In this document: piece by piece, positions 25,663 to 35,484 of the stretch
How the letters are laid out: every line of letters begins with the position of its first letter
Numbering within the stretch: position 1 is the first letter of the stretch
Assembly (NCBI GenBank): GCA_020848195.1
Contig: JADLAP010000137.1
Coordinates: 1 to 35,605, forward strand
Length of the DNA: 35,605 nucleotides
DNA from: Phycisphaeraceae bacterium
GTDB lineage: Bacteria > Planctomycetota > Phycisphaerae > Phycisphaerales > Phycisphaeraceae
Reading direction: 5' to 3'
Translations under genes and position numbers: made by a program
Notes under the pieces: model-generated
Told to the model about the DNA's origin: nothing
Database searches by the model: none
Seen by the model: the letters and a program-made list of their open reading frames with translations, nothing else

Positions 25663-27597
25663 ATGCGAATACTTGGTATGTGCGGCATCTTGTTGGCAAT
25701 CCTTGGAAGCTGGCCTGCGACGGCAATGGCGCAGACTTCCCTGGAAAAGACTTTCGTCCGAGGCGTCTACTACGGCAACGCCATGGGAGTCAACGCTGCC
25801 GCGGCGGGGAAAGACGTTCCGGCATTCAAGGATCAGCTCTTCCGCGACCTGACGAAAACCTATCACTGCAACCTGCTCTGGCTCAACAGCGGCGGCCTGG
25901 AGGACCAGGTGGAAACACTGGACATTGCCGGGCGTCACGGCCTGGGCGTGCTGTGCGACGTGGCTGGCCTGTACTCCAGCCTGTTGGGGCCGATGGTCTC
26001 GGAGGATGTGATAGCGCAGCGAGCCAAACAGATCGTGGATGCGTTTGGGAGCAAACCCGCGTGCGCCGGCTACGTGTTGTGGGACGAGCCTCCGATGTCG
26101 GCTGCGCCGCAGTTGGAGCATTACCGGCAGTTGCTCGCCAGGCTCGACCCGACCCGGCCGGGCATGGTGGTCTCCATGCCCCCGCAGACGTCGGTGTTCG
26201 CCTACCGGACGGGGTTTCCCATACTCTGTGCCGACATGTATGTGTTCGGTGGTCCAAACTGGACTCATTCCCCCAACACGCCGGAACGGTCGGTCTTCTA
26301 CTACACACAACTGATCAAAGGCTTGGGCGACATGTCCGTGAAATCGGGCAAGCCAGGCTGGGCGATGCCACAGGCGTACGCCGCAGCCGACGGCGTGACC
26401 TGGGTCAACGACAAAGGCCATCTGATCATCGAAGCCGGTTCCGCGTGGGCCAACCGGATGCCCACGCCAGCCGAGATCAAGTTTCAGATTTGGGAAGCCG
26501 TGCGAGGCGGATGTCGCGGCGTGCTGTTTTTTCTGCTGATGCCCTATCTTCCCGACTGGCGACCGGACAAGGCCGACATGACGGAAGCTGAAAAGAAATG
26601 GGGTGAACACCAGGCGAAAACTGTCGAATCGCTCAAGAACCAGTCGACGTATCCGCTCACCAAGGAACGCGTGGACACCGGCGAAGCCCCGATGTTGTTG
26701 CAGAAGAACGGCGGGCCGACCCGGCAGAGCAAGGCCATGGGCGAAGCTTTCGCCGAGTTGGAGAAATTGGATGCGCTGGTGTCGTCATGGAAACCCGCGG
26801 CATTTCCCGTCGCATTCGCAAACGCCCCGGCCGCGGTCGGCACGTTTGAGTCGCCGGCGAAGCCGGAGAAGCGGTACGTTGTCGTGGTCAATCATGACAC
26901 CGCCGCGAAGCAGACGCTGACCGTTCTGCTGAACCCCAACGTCAGCGGCGCGAAGAATCTTTGCACCGGCCAGGATGTTGCCGTGACGCCCAGCGTCAAC
27001 GATCCGGACAATCTGCGCTGCGCCGCGGTGGCGCTCGAAGCCGGCGATGGCGCGGTGCTGGAGTTGTCATTCACGAACGACCAGCCGGGCATCCCGCTGT
27101 TCGACGAGGATTTCTCGCGGTTCTGCTATGAGGTGGTTCTGGAGAATGCCGAGCGGATCAACTTCCCGTATCCCTCCGGCATGGGCGACTACTGGGGCGT
27201 GAAGAAAGTGCGCGCTCCAGGGACAGACGGCGCTCGCGCTTCGGGCATGGCGGTGGGCAAGAACGAAGGCCCCATCTCCTGCGTCAAAATGATCAAACTG
27301 GACAAGAACGGCTTCGAGCGCGGCCAGCTCGGCGGCAATCTCGCCATGGTCGCCCAGGGCACGCACGACATTCTGCTGGCCATCGAAGGCAGCTACCCTC
27401 GCACCGAATCGCTGATCATCGAAGCGGTGGATGAAGATGGCAAGGCAAACTGGCTTCGTACGGACAATTTCTTCCGTCCCGTGCATATTCCCGCCAGCAA
27501 CGCAGGCAAAAAGATCACGGAAATCCGTTTCGTGCTGGCCGATGACGCCATGCTGACCCGCATCCGCGCCTGGCGCGTGCCGCGCGCGGGTAAGTAA
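25663..27597 (+). CDS. Secreted TIM-barrel-like protein, putative glycoside hydrolase
   Basis: 644 residues with a clear signal peptide (MRILGMCGILLAILG...TAMAQ, cleavage after about 24). Residues about 30-390 look like an alpha/beta barrel: TFVRGVYYGNAMG, NLLWLNSGG, GLGVLCDVAGLY, then GYVLWDEPP (Glu142, at the place of the acid/base in many clan-A-like glycosidases), MVVSMPPQTS, ILCADMYVFG, and IWEAVRGGCRGVLFFLLMPYL. The C-terminal third is beta-rich (FDEDFSRFCYEVV) and may bind carbohydrate. I cannot place it in a numbered GH family. The ATG at 25663 has GGAAGG about ten bases upstream; ATG 25645 is a possible alternative. The next gene starts 48 bases after the stop on the same strand. Confidence 0.65.
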   Translation: MRILGMCGILLAILGSWPATAMAQTSLEKTFVRGVYYGNAMGVNAAAAGKDVPAFKDQLFRDLTKTYHCNLLWLNSGGLEDQVETLDIAGRHGLGVLCDVAGLYSSLLGPMVSEDVIAQRAKQIVDAFGSKPACAGYVLWDEPPMSAAPQLEHYRQLLARLDPTRPGMVVSMPPQTSVFAYRTGFPILCADMYVFGGPNWTHSPNTPERSVFYYTQLIKGLGDMSVKSGKPGWAMPQAYAAADGVTWVNDKGHLIIEAGSAWANRMPTPAEIKFQIWEAVRGGCRGVLFFLLMPYLPDWRPDKADMTEAEKKWGEHQAKTVESLKNQSTYPLTKERVDTGEAPMLLQKNGGPTRQSKAMGEAFAELEKLDALVSSWKPAAFPVAFANAPAAVGTFESPAKPEKRYVVVVNHDTAAKQTLTVLLNPNVSGAKNLCTGQDVAVTPSVNDPDNLRCAAVALEAGDGAVLELSFTNDQPGIPLFDEDFSRFCYEVVLENAERINFPYPSGMGDYWGVKKVRAPGTDGARASGMAVGKNEGPISCVKMIKLDKNGFERGQLGGNLAMVAQGTHDILLAIEGSYPRTESLIIEAVDEDGKANWLRTDNFFRPVHIPASNAGKKITEIRFVLADDAMLTRIRAWRVPRAGK

Positions 27598-27645
27598 TTT
27601 CATCAACGTGCCAACGTGTTTTCTTGATCACAGGAATAGAGACGT

Positions 27646-30600
27646 ATGTGCAAGTCCAAAATCATGACGATCGTATTGATGTTGGTTCTCGGTGTGCAGG
27701 CTCTGGCCCAGCAGATCCGCGTGGATCACATTCAGGTGGTTCCCACGCCCAAGGGCGTCGTCATCGACGGCGACCTGAAGGAGTGGGATCTGACGGGTTC
27801 GATCAATCCGGCTCTGGATGAGAAGCTCAGACCGAAGTTTTCCGTCCGCATCGCCATGATGTACGACGCCGAAGCGTTGTATGTCGGCGCGCACTTCGTG
27901 GACGACACGCCGATGAACAATCGGCACGATCCGAAGATCGAAGGCGCGATGGGCTGGGCGGGCGATTGCCTGCAGATGCACCTGTGCAGCGATCCGGATG
28001 AGACGTATCCGCTGCCGGGCGGGAAGTTCGACAAGCCCACCGTTAATGACGTGATCATGTGGAACTTCGCCGACCGCAACGAGCCTGTCGTGGCCATCGG
28101 GGAAGGCGCGGACGACAACGACCAGGTGTGGCGATTCCACCTTGGCAGCGACTCCGGCATGAAGTGCAAGCCGGACGCGGACGGCCAGGGTTGGACGCTG
28201 GAAGCAAGGATTCCATGGAAACATCTCAACGCTCCGCGCGCGCCGAAGGCGGGCGAACGGATCGCCTTGAATGTGCAGCCGCTCTGGGGCGACGCCACGG
28301 GCCACAAACATGCGGTATTTTTCAATGATGTGATCCGGGAAGCGGGTTTCGCCTACGCCAACTCCGCGATGTGGGGCCGGGCGGAGTTTCTGGAGAAAGG
28401 CAATCTCGCGCCGCGGGCCAAACCCCAGACGGAAGCGGAACAGGCGCTCCCGCTGACCGCGATGCTGACCTTGCCGGACGAGCAGGCGACCACGGTCAGC
28501 GCGGCGGCATACGACGCGAAGGGTGTGATGGTGCGGACGCTGCTGGCCGGTGCGCCGGCCCAGGTCATGGACCAGGCGATGTACGGCGTGAAGATCACCG
28601 CCCGCGACGGCGCGAAGCTCACGCTCGCGTGGGACGGCTGTGACGACGACGGCAAACCGCTGCCGGCCGGGGAATATCAGGTCAAAACATTGACCAACCG
28701 GGGCATGGGCCAGAAATGGGTCGCCTCGCTCCACAACGGCGGCAATCCGTCCTGGTTCACCGACGACGGCACGGGCGGCTGGGGCGGCGACCATGCCCCG
28801 CCCATCGGCGTCGCCGCGGACGACAAGCACGTCTATCTCCTCTGGGGCATGAGCGAAACCGGCCCCTGCCTGATCGCCTGCCGGCCCGACGGCCAGAGAC
28901 TTTGGGCGGGCAACGCCAGCAGCATGGACGCAGGCTTCGGCTTCTATGCCGTGGCCTCCGATGGCAAGCATGTCTACGTGCTGCAGGACGGCTACATGTA
29001 CGGCCAAACCGGTTCCGCCACCGAAGCCCGTATGTGCAACCCCGCCATCGTGCGCTGCGACGCGACCAACGGCAAACCCGTCAACTTCGACTTCGGCAAG
29101 CGATGTCTCTATGTCGGCCAGTGGTCGGACAGCCTGATGCTGCCGGATTTCACGTTCAAATGTCTCTCAACCTTCAACGGCGACTTTGGTTCCTACATTC
29201 CGCGGGATAATTCCAACTTCAAACGAACCTGGGAGAAACTCCCGACGCACGACTTCGGCCCGCAGGAACTGGCCCGCAATGCCATCGGCCTGGCAGTCCA
29301 CAACGACGTCGCCTATGTAGCCAAATACCTGGAAAACAAGGTTGATTCCTTCGACCTGAGCACCGGCGAAGCGAAAACCTCATGGAGCCTGACGCATCCC
29401 GTCGGCGTAGGTGCGGCGAAGGACGGCACGATCTACGCCGTCAGCGGCAAGGGCATCGTTAAACTGCTGGCCGGTGGCAAGACGGAGCCTGTGGTCAAGG
29501 ACTCGCTGTCGTCGCCGTGGGGCCTGACCGTCGGCCCGGACGGCCTGCTCTATGTCAGCGACTGCGGCGATGCGATGCAGGTCAAGGTTTATGATGTCAC
29601 GGGCAAGCTGGTGCGGACGATCGGCAAGCCCGGAGGCAGGCCGTGGGTCGGCAAGTTCGATGCGCAGGGCATGTTGGAACCCGCGGGCTTGGCCATTGAC
29701 CGCGAGAACAAGCTCTGGGTCTGTGAGTATGACCTTGCGCCGCTGCGCGTCAGTACATGGAAAACCGACGGCGCTTTCATCCGTGAATACTTTGGACCCT
29801 GCACCTACTCCGCGCCAGCTTCGGTTGATAACCTGAAACCCAATCTCGTCAACGTCCATAACACCGTTTTCGATGTGAACTATGAAACGGGAACGGTGAA
29901 GCCCGTATGTACGTTATCGCGGGAGACCAAGGGCAAGCAGTTCCGACCCGACAGATACTATTACCTGTTCCGACACCATCAGGGCCGGACGTATGCGTGC
30001 AGCATGGATCGCGGCGGGTCGGTGATCTATCTCGTGACGGAGAAGGACGGCGTACCGCTGGCCGAACCCGTGGCGGCGTGGGGACCGCTGGACCATACGC
30101 CCACCAATGGATTCTGGACCCGCGATCTGCCCGAATCCGCCCGTCAGCAGTGGTCCAACGTCCGCAACATGATGTACCAGTGGCACGACCTCAACGGCGA
30201 CCGGCTGGTGCAGGATGAGGAATGGACGTTCACGAACGTCAGCGAGACGAAGGTCAAATCCAGATGGGGATACTACTGGGGCAACCATGTGGATGACGAC
30301 CTGACGTTCTGGACGATGAGCGGCAACAACAAAATCCTCGCGCTGCGTGTCAAGGAATGGAAAGGCGAAGTGCCGATCTATGTTCCATTCACCGAGGTCG
30401 AGCCGGTGTTCGACGTGGGCAAGGCCAGTTCCAACGTGGTCGTGACGGACGGCCAGTCGCTCTACGTCGGTGCGGCCAACGCCTTCAGCGGCGCGGGGGG
30501 CAAGGCGATTCTGGAAAAGCGCACGATGGCCGGCGACGTGATCTGGCGCTACGGCCGGGCGTACGACGGCCTCAACGCGCCGCTGCCTCTGACCGGCGAC

Positions 30601-31671
30601 CTCCCCGCGCCGGGACTGTGGCGAAGCTTCGTTCATGGCGACAACGGCATGGGATTCCTCTTCCTCAATGCCTACTTCGGCCAGTACTTCATCCTCGACA
30701 GCGACGGCCTGTACGTCGCCGGCCTGTGCAAGGACAGCCGCACCGGGCCTAAGCTCGGTCACGATGTCATCCTGATGGAAAACTTCAACGGCTACCTGTT
30801 TCGCAACAAGGACAACGGCAAGTATTACGCCATCGGCGGGGACACCGACGCCCGCATCTGGGAAGTCACCGGCATGGACACGCTGCACAAGAGCGAGGCT
30901 ACGCTCTCGCTGAGCGCGGACGATGCGGGCAAGAGCCGGTCCGCGGCGCAACTGGCGGCGAAGGCCGGCGGAACCAAGGCGAACATCGTGATGTCAAAGG
31001 TTGCCGACGGCTTCAATCCGCACAACGCCGCGGCATGGGATATGAGCCGTGCGACGCAGTGGGATGCCGCAGCCGGGCGCGAAGCGAAAGTCGCGCTGGC
31101 CTATGACGCGAGCAACTTGTACGCGATCTACCAGGTCCGCGACAGCTCGCCGATGGCCAACGGCGGCAAGGACTGGGGCACGCTGTTCAAGACCGGCGAC
31201 ACGTGCGAGATCATGCTGGCCGCGGACGCCAAGGCGGATGCCGCGCGGACGAAACCCGCTCCGGGCGACATGCGCATCCTCTTCAGCTCGCTGGAAGGCC
31301 AGCCGGTGGCGGTGATGTACGAATCCGTCGTCCGACCGGGCGAGGAAAAGGCCAGCCGGGCGTTCAGTTCCGCCACCACATCGGAGGTGTTCGAGCGCGT
31401 GGTGCAACTGACCAGCGCCAAGGTGCAGGTGACACGCAGCGGCGACGGCTACGTGCTGACCGCTTGGGTTCCGCTGAAGGACATTGGCTTCGTTCCCGCG
31501 ACGGGCGTGAACCCCCGCGGCGACGTCGGCGTGCTCTTCTCCGACCAGGGCGGCAATCACATCGCGGTGCGTTCGTACTACTTCAACCGCCAGACCGGTG
31601 TTGTGGGTGATCTGCCGACCGAGTCTCGCCTCCAGCCGGCGGAGTGGGGCACGGTGGAGGTGACCAAGTGA
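27646..31671 (+). CDS. Large secreted protein: CBM9-like, FlgD-Ig-like, NHL propeller, CBM9-like
   Basis: 1341 residues with a signal peptide (about 1-22, ending QALAQ). The N-terminal CBM9/DOMON-like domain (30-250) has PKGVVIDGDLKEWD, ALYVGAHFVDD, GDCLQMHLCSD and WTLEARIPWKHL. An FlgD-type Ig segment (285-350) ends LAWDGCDDDGKPLPAGEYQV. Residues about 370-1070 are repeated beta strands of NHL/SMP-30-like type (SSPWGLTVGPDGLLYVSDCG, EPAGLAIDRENKLWVCE), probably a propeller. A second CBM9-like domain (about 1115-1341) has KVALAYDASNLYAIYQVRD, GDTCEIMLAAD and GYVLTAWVPLKDIG. It likely binds glycan at the cell surface or outside; no catalytic site is evident. The ATG at 27646 is used; 27664 would also keep the signal. 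It overlaps the next gene by GTGA. Confidence 0.75.
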   Translation: MCKSKIMTIVLMLVLGVQALAQQIRVDHIQVVPTPKGVVIDGDLKEWDLTGSINPALDEKLRPKFSVRIAMMYDAEALYVGAHFVDDTPMNNRHDPKIEGAMGWAGDCLQMHLCSDPDETYPLPGGKFDKPTVNDVIMWNFADRNEPVVAIGEGADDNDQVWRFHLGSDSGMKCKPDADGQGWTLEARIPWKHLNAPRAPKAGERIALNVQPLWGDATGHKHAVFFNDVIREAGFAYANSAMWGRAEFLEKGNLAPRAKPQTEAEQALPLTAMLTLPDEQATTVSAAAYDAKGVMVRTLLAGAPAQVMDQAMYGVKITARDGAKLTLAWDGCDDDGKPLPAGEYQVKTLTNRGMGQKWVASLHNGGNPSWFTDDGTGGWGGDHAPPIGVAADDKHVYLLWGMSETGPCLIACRPDGQRLWAGNASSMDAGFGFYAVASDGKHVYVLQDGYMYGQTGSATEARMCNPAIVRCDATNGKPVNFDFGKRCLYVGQWSDSLMLPDFTFKCLSTFNGDFGSYIPRDNSNFKRTWEKLPTHDFGPQELARNAIGLAVHNDVAYVAKYLENKVDSFDLSTGEAKTSWSLTHPVGVGAAKDGTIYAVSGKGIVKLLAGGKTEPVVKDSLSSPWGLTVGPDGLLYVSDCGDAMQVKVYDVTGKLVRTIGKPGGRPWVGKFDAQGMLEPAGLAIDRENKLWVCEYDLAPLRVSTWKTDGAFIREYFGPCTYSAPASVDNLKPNLVNVHNTVFDVNYETGTVKPVCTLSRETKGKQFRPDRYYYLFRHHQGRTYACSMDRGGSVIYLVTEKDGVPLAEPVAAWGPLDHTPTNGFWTRDLPESARQQWSNVRNMMYQWHDLNGDRLVQDEEWTFTNVSETKVKSRWGYYWGNHVDDDLTFWTMSGNNKILALRVKEWKGEVPIYVPFTEVEPVFDVGKASSNVVVTDGQSLYVGAANAFSGAGGKAILEKRTMAGDVIWRYGRAYDGLNAPLPLTGDLPAPGLWRSFVHGDNGMGFLFLNAYFGQYFILDSDGLYVAGLCKDSRTGPKLGHDVILMENFNGYLFRNKDNGKYYAIGGDTDARIWEVTGMDTLHKSEATLSLSADDAGKSRSAAQLAAKAGGTKANIVMSKVADGFNPHNAAAWDMSRATQWDAAAGREAKVALAYDASNLYAIYQVRDSSPMANGGKDWGTLFKTGDTCEIMLAADAKADAARTKPAPGDMRILFSSLEGQPVAVMYESVVRPGEEKASRAFSSATTSEVFERVVQLTSAKVQVTRSGDGYVLTAWVPLKDIGFVPATGVNPRGDVGVLFSDQGGNHIAVRSYYFNRQTGVVGDLPTESRLQPAEWGTVEVTK
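31656..31660 (+). promoter_or_regulatory. GGAGG ribosome binding site inside the upstream gene
   Basis: GGAGG lies seven bases before a GTG at 31668 that overlaps the upstream stop (GTGA). It fixes the start of the second propeller protein and indicates coupled translation. Confidence 0.75.
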
Positions 31672-33527
31672 ACATCGCAGTCTGGATGTTCGCATGGACG
31701 ATGGCGATATCCGTCGCCGCGCCGGCCGAGCAGCTTGTGCCGATCGGCGTCCTGGGCAACAGCGGCCAGTCAGGGCCAACGCTGTTGCGCGTGGACCCCG
31801 ACACCTTCGGCAAGGGCTGCTCCGGCGTGGCGGCGGACCGCGACGACACGCTCTGGTTCGGCGCAGGCGGCAACATTCACCGCGCCTCGCTCAATGGCAG
31901 CCTGATCGAGACGATACCGCTTGAGCCTGCGGGCAGTTGGGTGGAATCGGAAAACCTTGTTTTCCTCGGTGATTCGCTGTATTTCATGGGCCGGCTGCCC
32001 AATCAGCAGCGGGCGATGTTCGCTCATGCGCCAGGCGAACCTCATGCGACGGTGAAGCTGGCGAATCTTCCGCTGTACCGTCTGGCTTCGCTGCCGCTGG
32101 ATGGCTGGCTGTATGCCGTGGCCACCGGCGATGGCGTGCTGCAGGTGGACCGCTGGAAGCCGGGTGAAGACAAGTGGGAACATGCGATGGCCGTGCCGGG
32201 CGACGCGGCATGCGGCATCGCGGTCAATCCCGTGCAATCGCGCATTTACGTCGGAGGCCGGCTGTTTCCCGATTCGCAAAGCGCCGCGTCGAATCCGTTT
32301 CTCGGTGTCACGGCCCTGACGCCGCAAGGTCAAAAGGTCAGCGATGCGTTTCCCTTCGTCTGCGCCGACCTGACCAAGTCGATGGTTCCCGTGCGCTACA
32401 GCGGACGACTATTCTGGGCCGGCGGCGCGTTGTGGGACGCCACATGGCACGGCTTCACCACGCGGCTCTCGCCCGAAGGCGATCCCGATCCCGGCACGCT
32501 GGAGCAGTGGCGGCACGAATGGGTTCTCGTCAATCAGATCACCGACCTGGGCGATGGGACGAACAAACTCACAGGCGTGCTGGCCTGCGCGGGACAGGCG
32601 AAAGGGACGATCTACCTGGGCCACTGGCTGAGCACGACAAAGCGGGTGGACTGGTTCCGTCGCATCGGATGTCTGCCGACGATCACAAGTCTGTGGCTGA
32701 CCTCGGAAGGCGAGGTGACGGTGGGATCGCAGACGTGCCAGTTGTGGTGGCGATTCGAGGATGCCGCCGACGCGCTGCCTCGCAAGGCGGAATTGCACTC
32801 AGCCATCACACCTCTGACCCGGCGCGGCGACATGGGTCTGAGCCTGTCGGCGGAAGGCGGACCGGGCAAGCCGACGACGCCGATAGCGAACACATGGAAG
32901 GACATGGCGCGTCATGAGGCGACGCGGCTTGCCGATGACACGCCACTGAAATCACCGGTGGGCTTGACGGTGAAAGACCCGACGGCGGACGGAACGGGTT
33001 GGCTGTACGTCAGCGATGCCGACACGCGAAGAATCTGGCGGACGAAAATCTGGCGGCCGGGCCTGACACTGGACAATGAGCGATGGAAGACGCTGGACTT
33101 CGTGGACGCCGGCCTGGAAGCCCAGTTCCAGACCGCCACCGATCTGGCCTGGCTGCCCGGCGACAATCTGCTCGTGGCGGCGGAAAAGCAGATCGTGTGC
33201 CTGCGCCCGACCGACGACGGCTACGCGCTGGCCTGGCGACTCCATCAATGGGGTACGGACGACCAGTCCCGCTTCGGCACGCGGCTGCGGATGTGTCTCG
33301 ACGCCGGCCGCCTGCTCGTGGCGGACACCGACCGCCATCGCGTGCTGCTGTTCGACCTGGCCACGCGAGGCCTCATCGCGCAGTTCGGCCAGACCGATCA
33401 GCCTGGCGACGACCTCTGGCATCTGAACCAACCGACGCTCGTGAGCCTGGCCGGGGACAGGGCGGTGGTCGCGGACGCCGGCAATCAGCGCGTGATGAAA
33501 CTTGTTATCATGCTCCCCCATCCTTGA
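31668..33527 (+). CDS. Exported beta-propeller (NHL-like) protein
   Basis: 619 residues from a GTG start. The N-terminus MNIAVWMFAWTMAISVAAPAE is a signal peptide. The rest shows propeller-like repeats: CSGVAADRDDTLWFGAGG, RLASLPLDGWLYAVATGDG, CGIAVNPVQSRIYVGGR, and near the end LLVADTDRHRVLLFDL and RAVVADAGNQRVMKLV, typical of NHL blades. No enzymatic motif was recognised; binding of a ligand or partner is the likeliest role. GGAGG at 31656-31660 and the GTGA overlap tie its translation to the 1341-residue protein, which also has NHL-type strands. The glycosidase-like gene follows after 13 bases. Confidence 0.75.
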   Translation: MNIAVWMFAWTMAISVAAPAEQLVPIGVLGNSGQSGPTLLRVDPDTFGKGCSGVAADRDDTLWFGAGGNIHRASLNGSLIETIPLEPAGSWVESENLVFLGDSLYFMGRLPNQQRAMFAHAPGEPHATVKLANLPLYRLASLPLDGWLYAVATGDGVLQVDRWKPGEDKWEHAMAVPGDAACGIAVNPVQSRIYVGGRLFPDSQSAASNPFLGVTALTPQGQKVSDAFPFVCADLTKSMVPVRYSGRLFWAGGALWDATWHGFTTRLSPEGDPDPGTLEQWRHEWVLVNQITDLGDGTNKLTGVLACAGQAKGTIYLGHWLSTTKRVDWFRRIGCLPTITSLWLTSEGEVTVGSQTCQLWWRFEDAADALPRKAELHSAITPLTRRGDMGLSLSAEGGPGKPTTPIANTWKDMARHEATRLADDTPLKSPVGLTVKDPTADGTGWLYVSDADTRRIWRTKIWRPGLTLDNERWKTLDFVDAGLEAQFQTATDLAWLPGDNLLVAAEKQIVCLRPTDDGYALAWRLHQWGTDDQSRFGTRLRMCLDAGRLLVADTDRHRVLLFDLATRGLIAQFGQTDQPGDDLWHLNQPTLVSLAGDRAVVADAGNQRVMKLVIMLPHP

Positions 33528-33536
33528 TGGGAGCAT
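33510..33536 (+). promoter_or_regulatory. Hairpin hiding the ribosome binding site of the GH29-like gene
   Basis: ATGCTCCC pairs with GGGAGCAT, and after a CC bulge ATC pairs with GAT around a CTT loop. The right arm contains the GGGAG site (33529-33533), seven bases before the ATG at 33541. The upstream stop (33525-33527) lies in the loop and right arm, so ribosomes finishing the propeller gene would open it. Confidence 0.5.
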
Positions 33537-33540
33537 CCAC

Positions 33541-35367
33541 ATGCGACAATCACGAACCGATTGGTTCCACGCCGCCAAGTGGGGCGTGTTCATGCACTAT
33601 CTGGAACATCCGGGGGTGTCCGCCGAGGCGTGGAACAAGCGAATCGACGCATTCGACGTCACTGGTCTGGCCCGGCAGCTTGAGGAAGTCCGCGCGCCGT
33701 ATTTCGTGCTGACCATTGGGCAGAACTCCGGCCACCACTGCTCGCCGAACGCGACATACGACAAGATCACCGGCATCACACCGAGCAAATGTTCGCGGCG
33801 TGATCTGATCGCGGACCTGTACGACGTGCTGGCGCCGCGCGGGATTCGTCTGATGGTTTACCTGCCGGCCGGCGCTCCGGAGCACGAAGCCGCGGCCGTG
33901 GAAAAGATGCAGTGGACCAAGGGCGGACGCTGCGCCCACTTCCAACGATGCTGGGAATCGGTGATCCGCGAATGGTCGCTGCGATGGGGCAGGAAAGTCC
34001 ACGGCTGGTGGTTCGACGGCTGCTACTACAACGACGACATGTACCGTCATGCGGAAGAGCCGAACTTCAAGAGCTTCGCCGCGGCGGTGCGGGCGGGCAA
34101 CCCGGATTCGATCGTCGGCTGGAACCCCGGCGTGAAGTATCCGCCCTACACGGTGGACGAAGAGGAAGACTACACAGCCGGCGAAGTCAACGAGCTGAGT
34201 GAAGTCGATTCGCCGGGCCGGTGGGACAAGCAGGCTCAGTTCCATATTCTCACGTTTCTCGGCAAATTCTGGATGCAGACACCGATCCGCTTCACCGCCG
34301 GGCAGGCCATCAACCACACACTGGCGTTCACCAACCACGGCGGCGTGGTGACGTGGGATGCCTGCCCCACGAAGGAAGGCCACATTCATCCGGACGCCAT
34401 GGCGGTGCTGCGCGAGCTGGGTCCGGCGATCAACGCCACGCGGGGCAAGCCCGACACCGCGCCCCCCCGCTTCGCCCGGCCTTCCGTCGCCATCGTCAAA
34501 GCCCCCACCCACGGCGATGCCGCGGCCCGCCAGGGTTGCTTCCGCATCACGCTCCACAATCGCCTGAGCGAACCGGTTCGCGGCGAGATCGATCTGTCCA
34601 TCGAACCGGCAGGCTTTGCCGATATCCAAGGCCCTGCCCGCATCAGCTACGACCTGGCGCCCGCCGCGCGAATCGTCACGGAACATACCTTCACGATCCG
34701 GCCCGCCGCAGCGACGGACGTCCGCGCCAGCATCGCACTCCAGCGCCTCGGCGATATCCGTAAACTCCAGTACCCCCTGCCCAGCCGTGAAGCGATCATC
34801 ATTCCCCGCCTGCCCAAGCTGCCCGCCCTCAACGACCTTGCCGCAGCCATGCGAGACATCCCCGCCCGCGCCATCGTCCTTGAAAACGGCCAGGGCATCG
34901 CCTATGTCAAATTCGCCGTCGCCGATGGTCATCTGGCCATCTCGTCCAAAGTCAGCGACCTGATCATGAATCAGACGCCGCTGAAGTGGGACGGCTCGTG
35001 CATGGAAGTGTTCGGCGTCGCCTCGCCGGCCGATCGCATCAACCAGCTCTTCTGCGTGCCTGCCGTCGGCAACCTGCCCGCGCAGGTCTTCTCGATGCTC
35101 CCGCAGAACAACAGCCACGCGTATGAGTTCAAGACAACGCCTCAAGCACAATACGCCACATGGCCCTGCCAGGACGGCTACACCTCCGCCGCCCTGATTC
35201 CGCTGGCCTGGTGGCTGAAGACCCCGACGACGCCGGAGACGTTCTATCTCGAAATCGTCCTCACCGGCAGCGTGGACCCGAACACCTACCGCCGCGCCAC
35301 GATGTTCACCAGCGTCAACCCGGCGGGGGAAAACCTCGGCTACGCCCTCATGACCCCGCAATCCTGA
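33541..35367 (+). CDS. Alpha-L-fucosidase-like glycoside hydrolase (GH29-type), cytoplasmic
   Basis: 608 residues without a signal peptide. The N-terminal barrel has RTDWFHAAKWGVFMHYL (5-21), the counterpart of the WF-AKFGIF-HWG start of GH29 fucosidases; FDVTGLARQLEEVRAPYFVLTIG; and HGWWFDGCY (154-162), where Asp159 sits at the family's nucleophile position. The acid/base residue varies in GH29 and cannot be fixed. The C-terminal half (about 330-608) is beta-rich, and its last part (YVKFAVADGHLAISSKVSD, GSCMEVFGV) resembles a CBM9-like fold. Substrate preference may differ from fucose. The ATG at 33541 is chosen because GGGAG lies seven bases upstream; the in-frame ATG at 33502 lies within the preceding gene. 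Confidence 0.75.
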   Translation: MRQSRTDWFHAAKWGVFMHYLEHPGVSAEAWNKRIDAFDVTGLARQLEEVRAPYFVLTIGQNSGHHCSPNATYDKITGITPSKCSRRDLIADLYDVLAPRGIRLMVYLPAGAPEHEAAAVEKMQWTKGGRCAHFQRCWESVIREWSLRWGRKVHGWWFDGCYYNDDMYRHAEEPNFKSFAAAVRAGNPDSIVGWNPGVKYPPYTVDEEEDYTAGEVNELSEVDSPGRWDKQAQFHILTFLGKFWMQTPIRFTAGQAINHTLAFTNHGGVVTWDACPTKEGHIHPDAMAVLRELGPAINATRGKPDTAPPRFARPSVAIVKAPTHGDAAARQGCFRITLHNRLSEPVRGEIDLSIEPAGFADIQGPARISYDLAPAARIVTEHTFTIRPAAATDVRASIALQRLGDIRKLQYPLPSREAIIIPRLPKLPALNDLAAAMRDIPARAIVLENGQGIAYVKFAVADGHLAISSKVSDLIMNQTPLKWDGSCMEVFGVASPADRINQLFCVPAVGNLPAQVFSMLPQNNSHAYEFKTTPQAQYATWPCQDGYTSAALIPLAWWLKTPTTPETFYLEIVLTGSVDPNTYRRATMFTSVNPAGENLGYALMTPQS

Positions 35368-35451
35368 CCGGCGACATCGCATCGAGGCGGCACGGCTCCT
35401 GTTTCTCACCCGATCTCGGGTTACGCACAGCCGGGAGCGGTTTCGATCAAA

Positions 35452-35465
35452 ATATGCTTGCATAT
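35452..35465. promoter_or_regulatory. Palindrome ATATGC-TT-GCATAT before the last regulator
   Basis: A perfect 6-bp inverted repeat with a 2-base centre, 20-33 bases upstream of the LacI-type start, in locally AT-rich DNA. It is probably an operator, perhaps for autoregulation. Confidence 0.45.
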
Positions 35466-35484
35466 GTAATCTTGCAGTGTTACC

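Noticed and set aside
33550-35463. 637-codon minus-strand frame opposite the GH29-like gene
   Set aside because: It shows no family motifs and biased Arg/Gly/Asp content; it is a shadow of the real gene.
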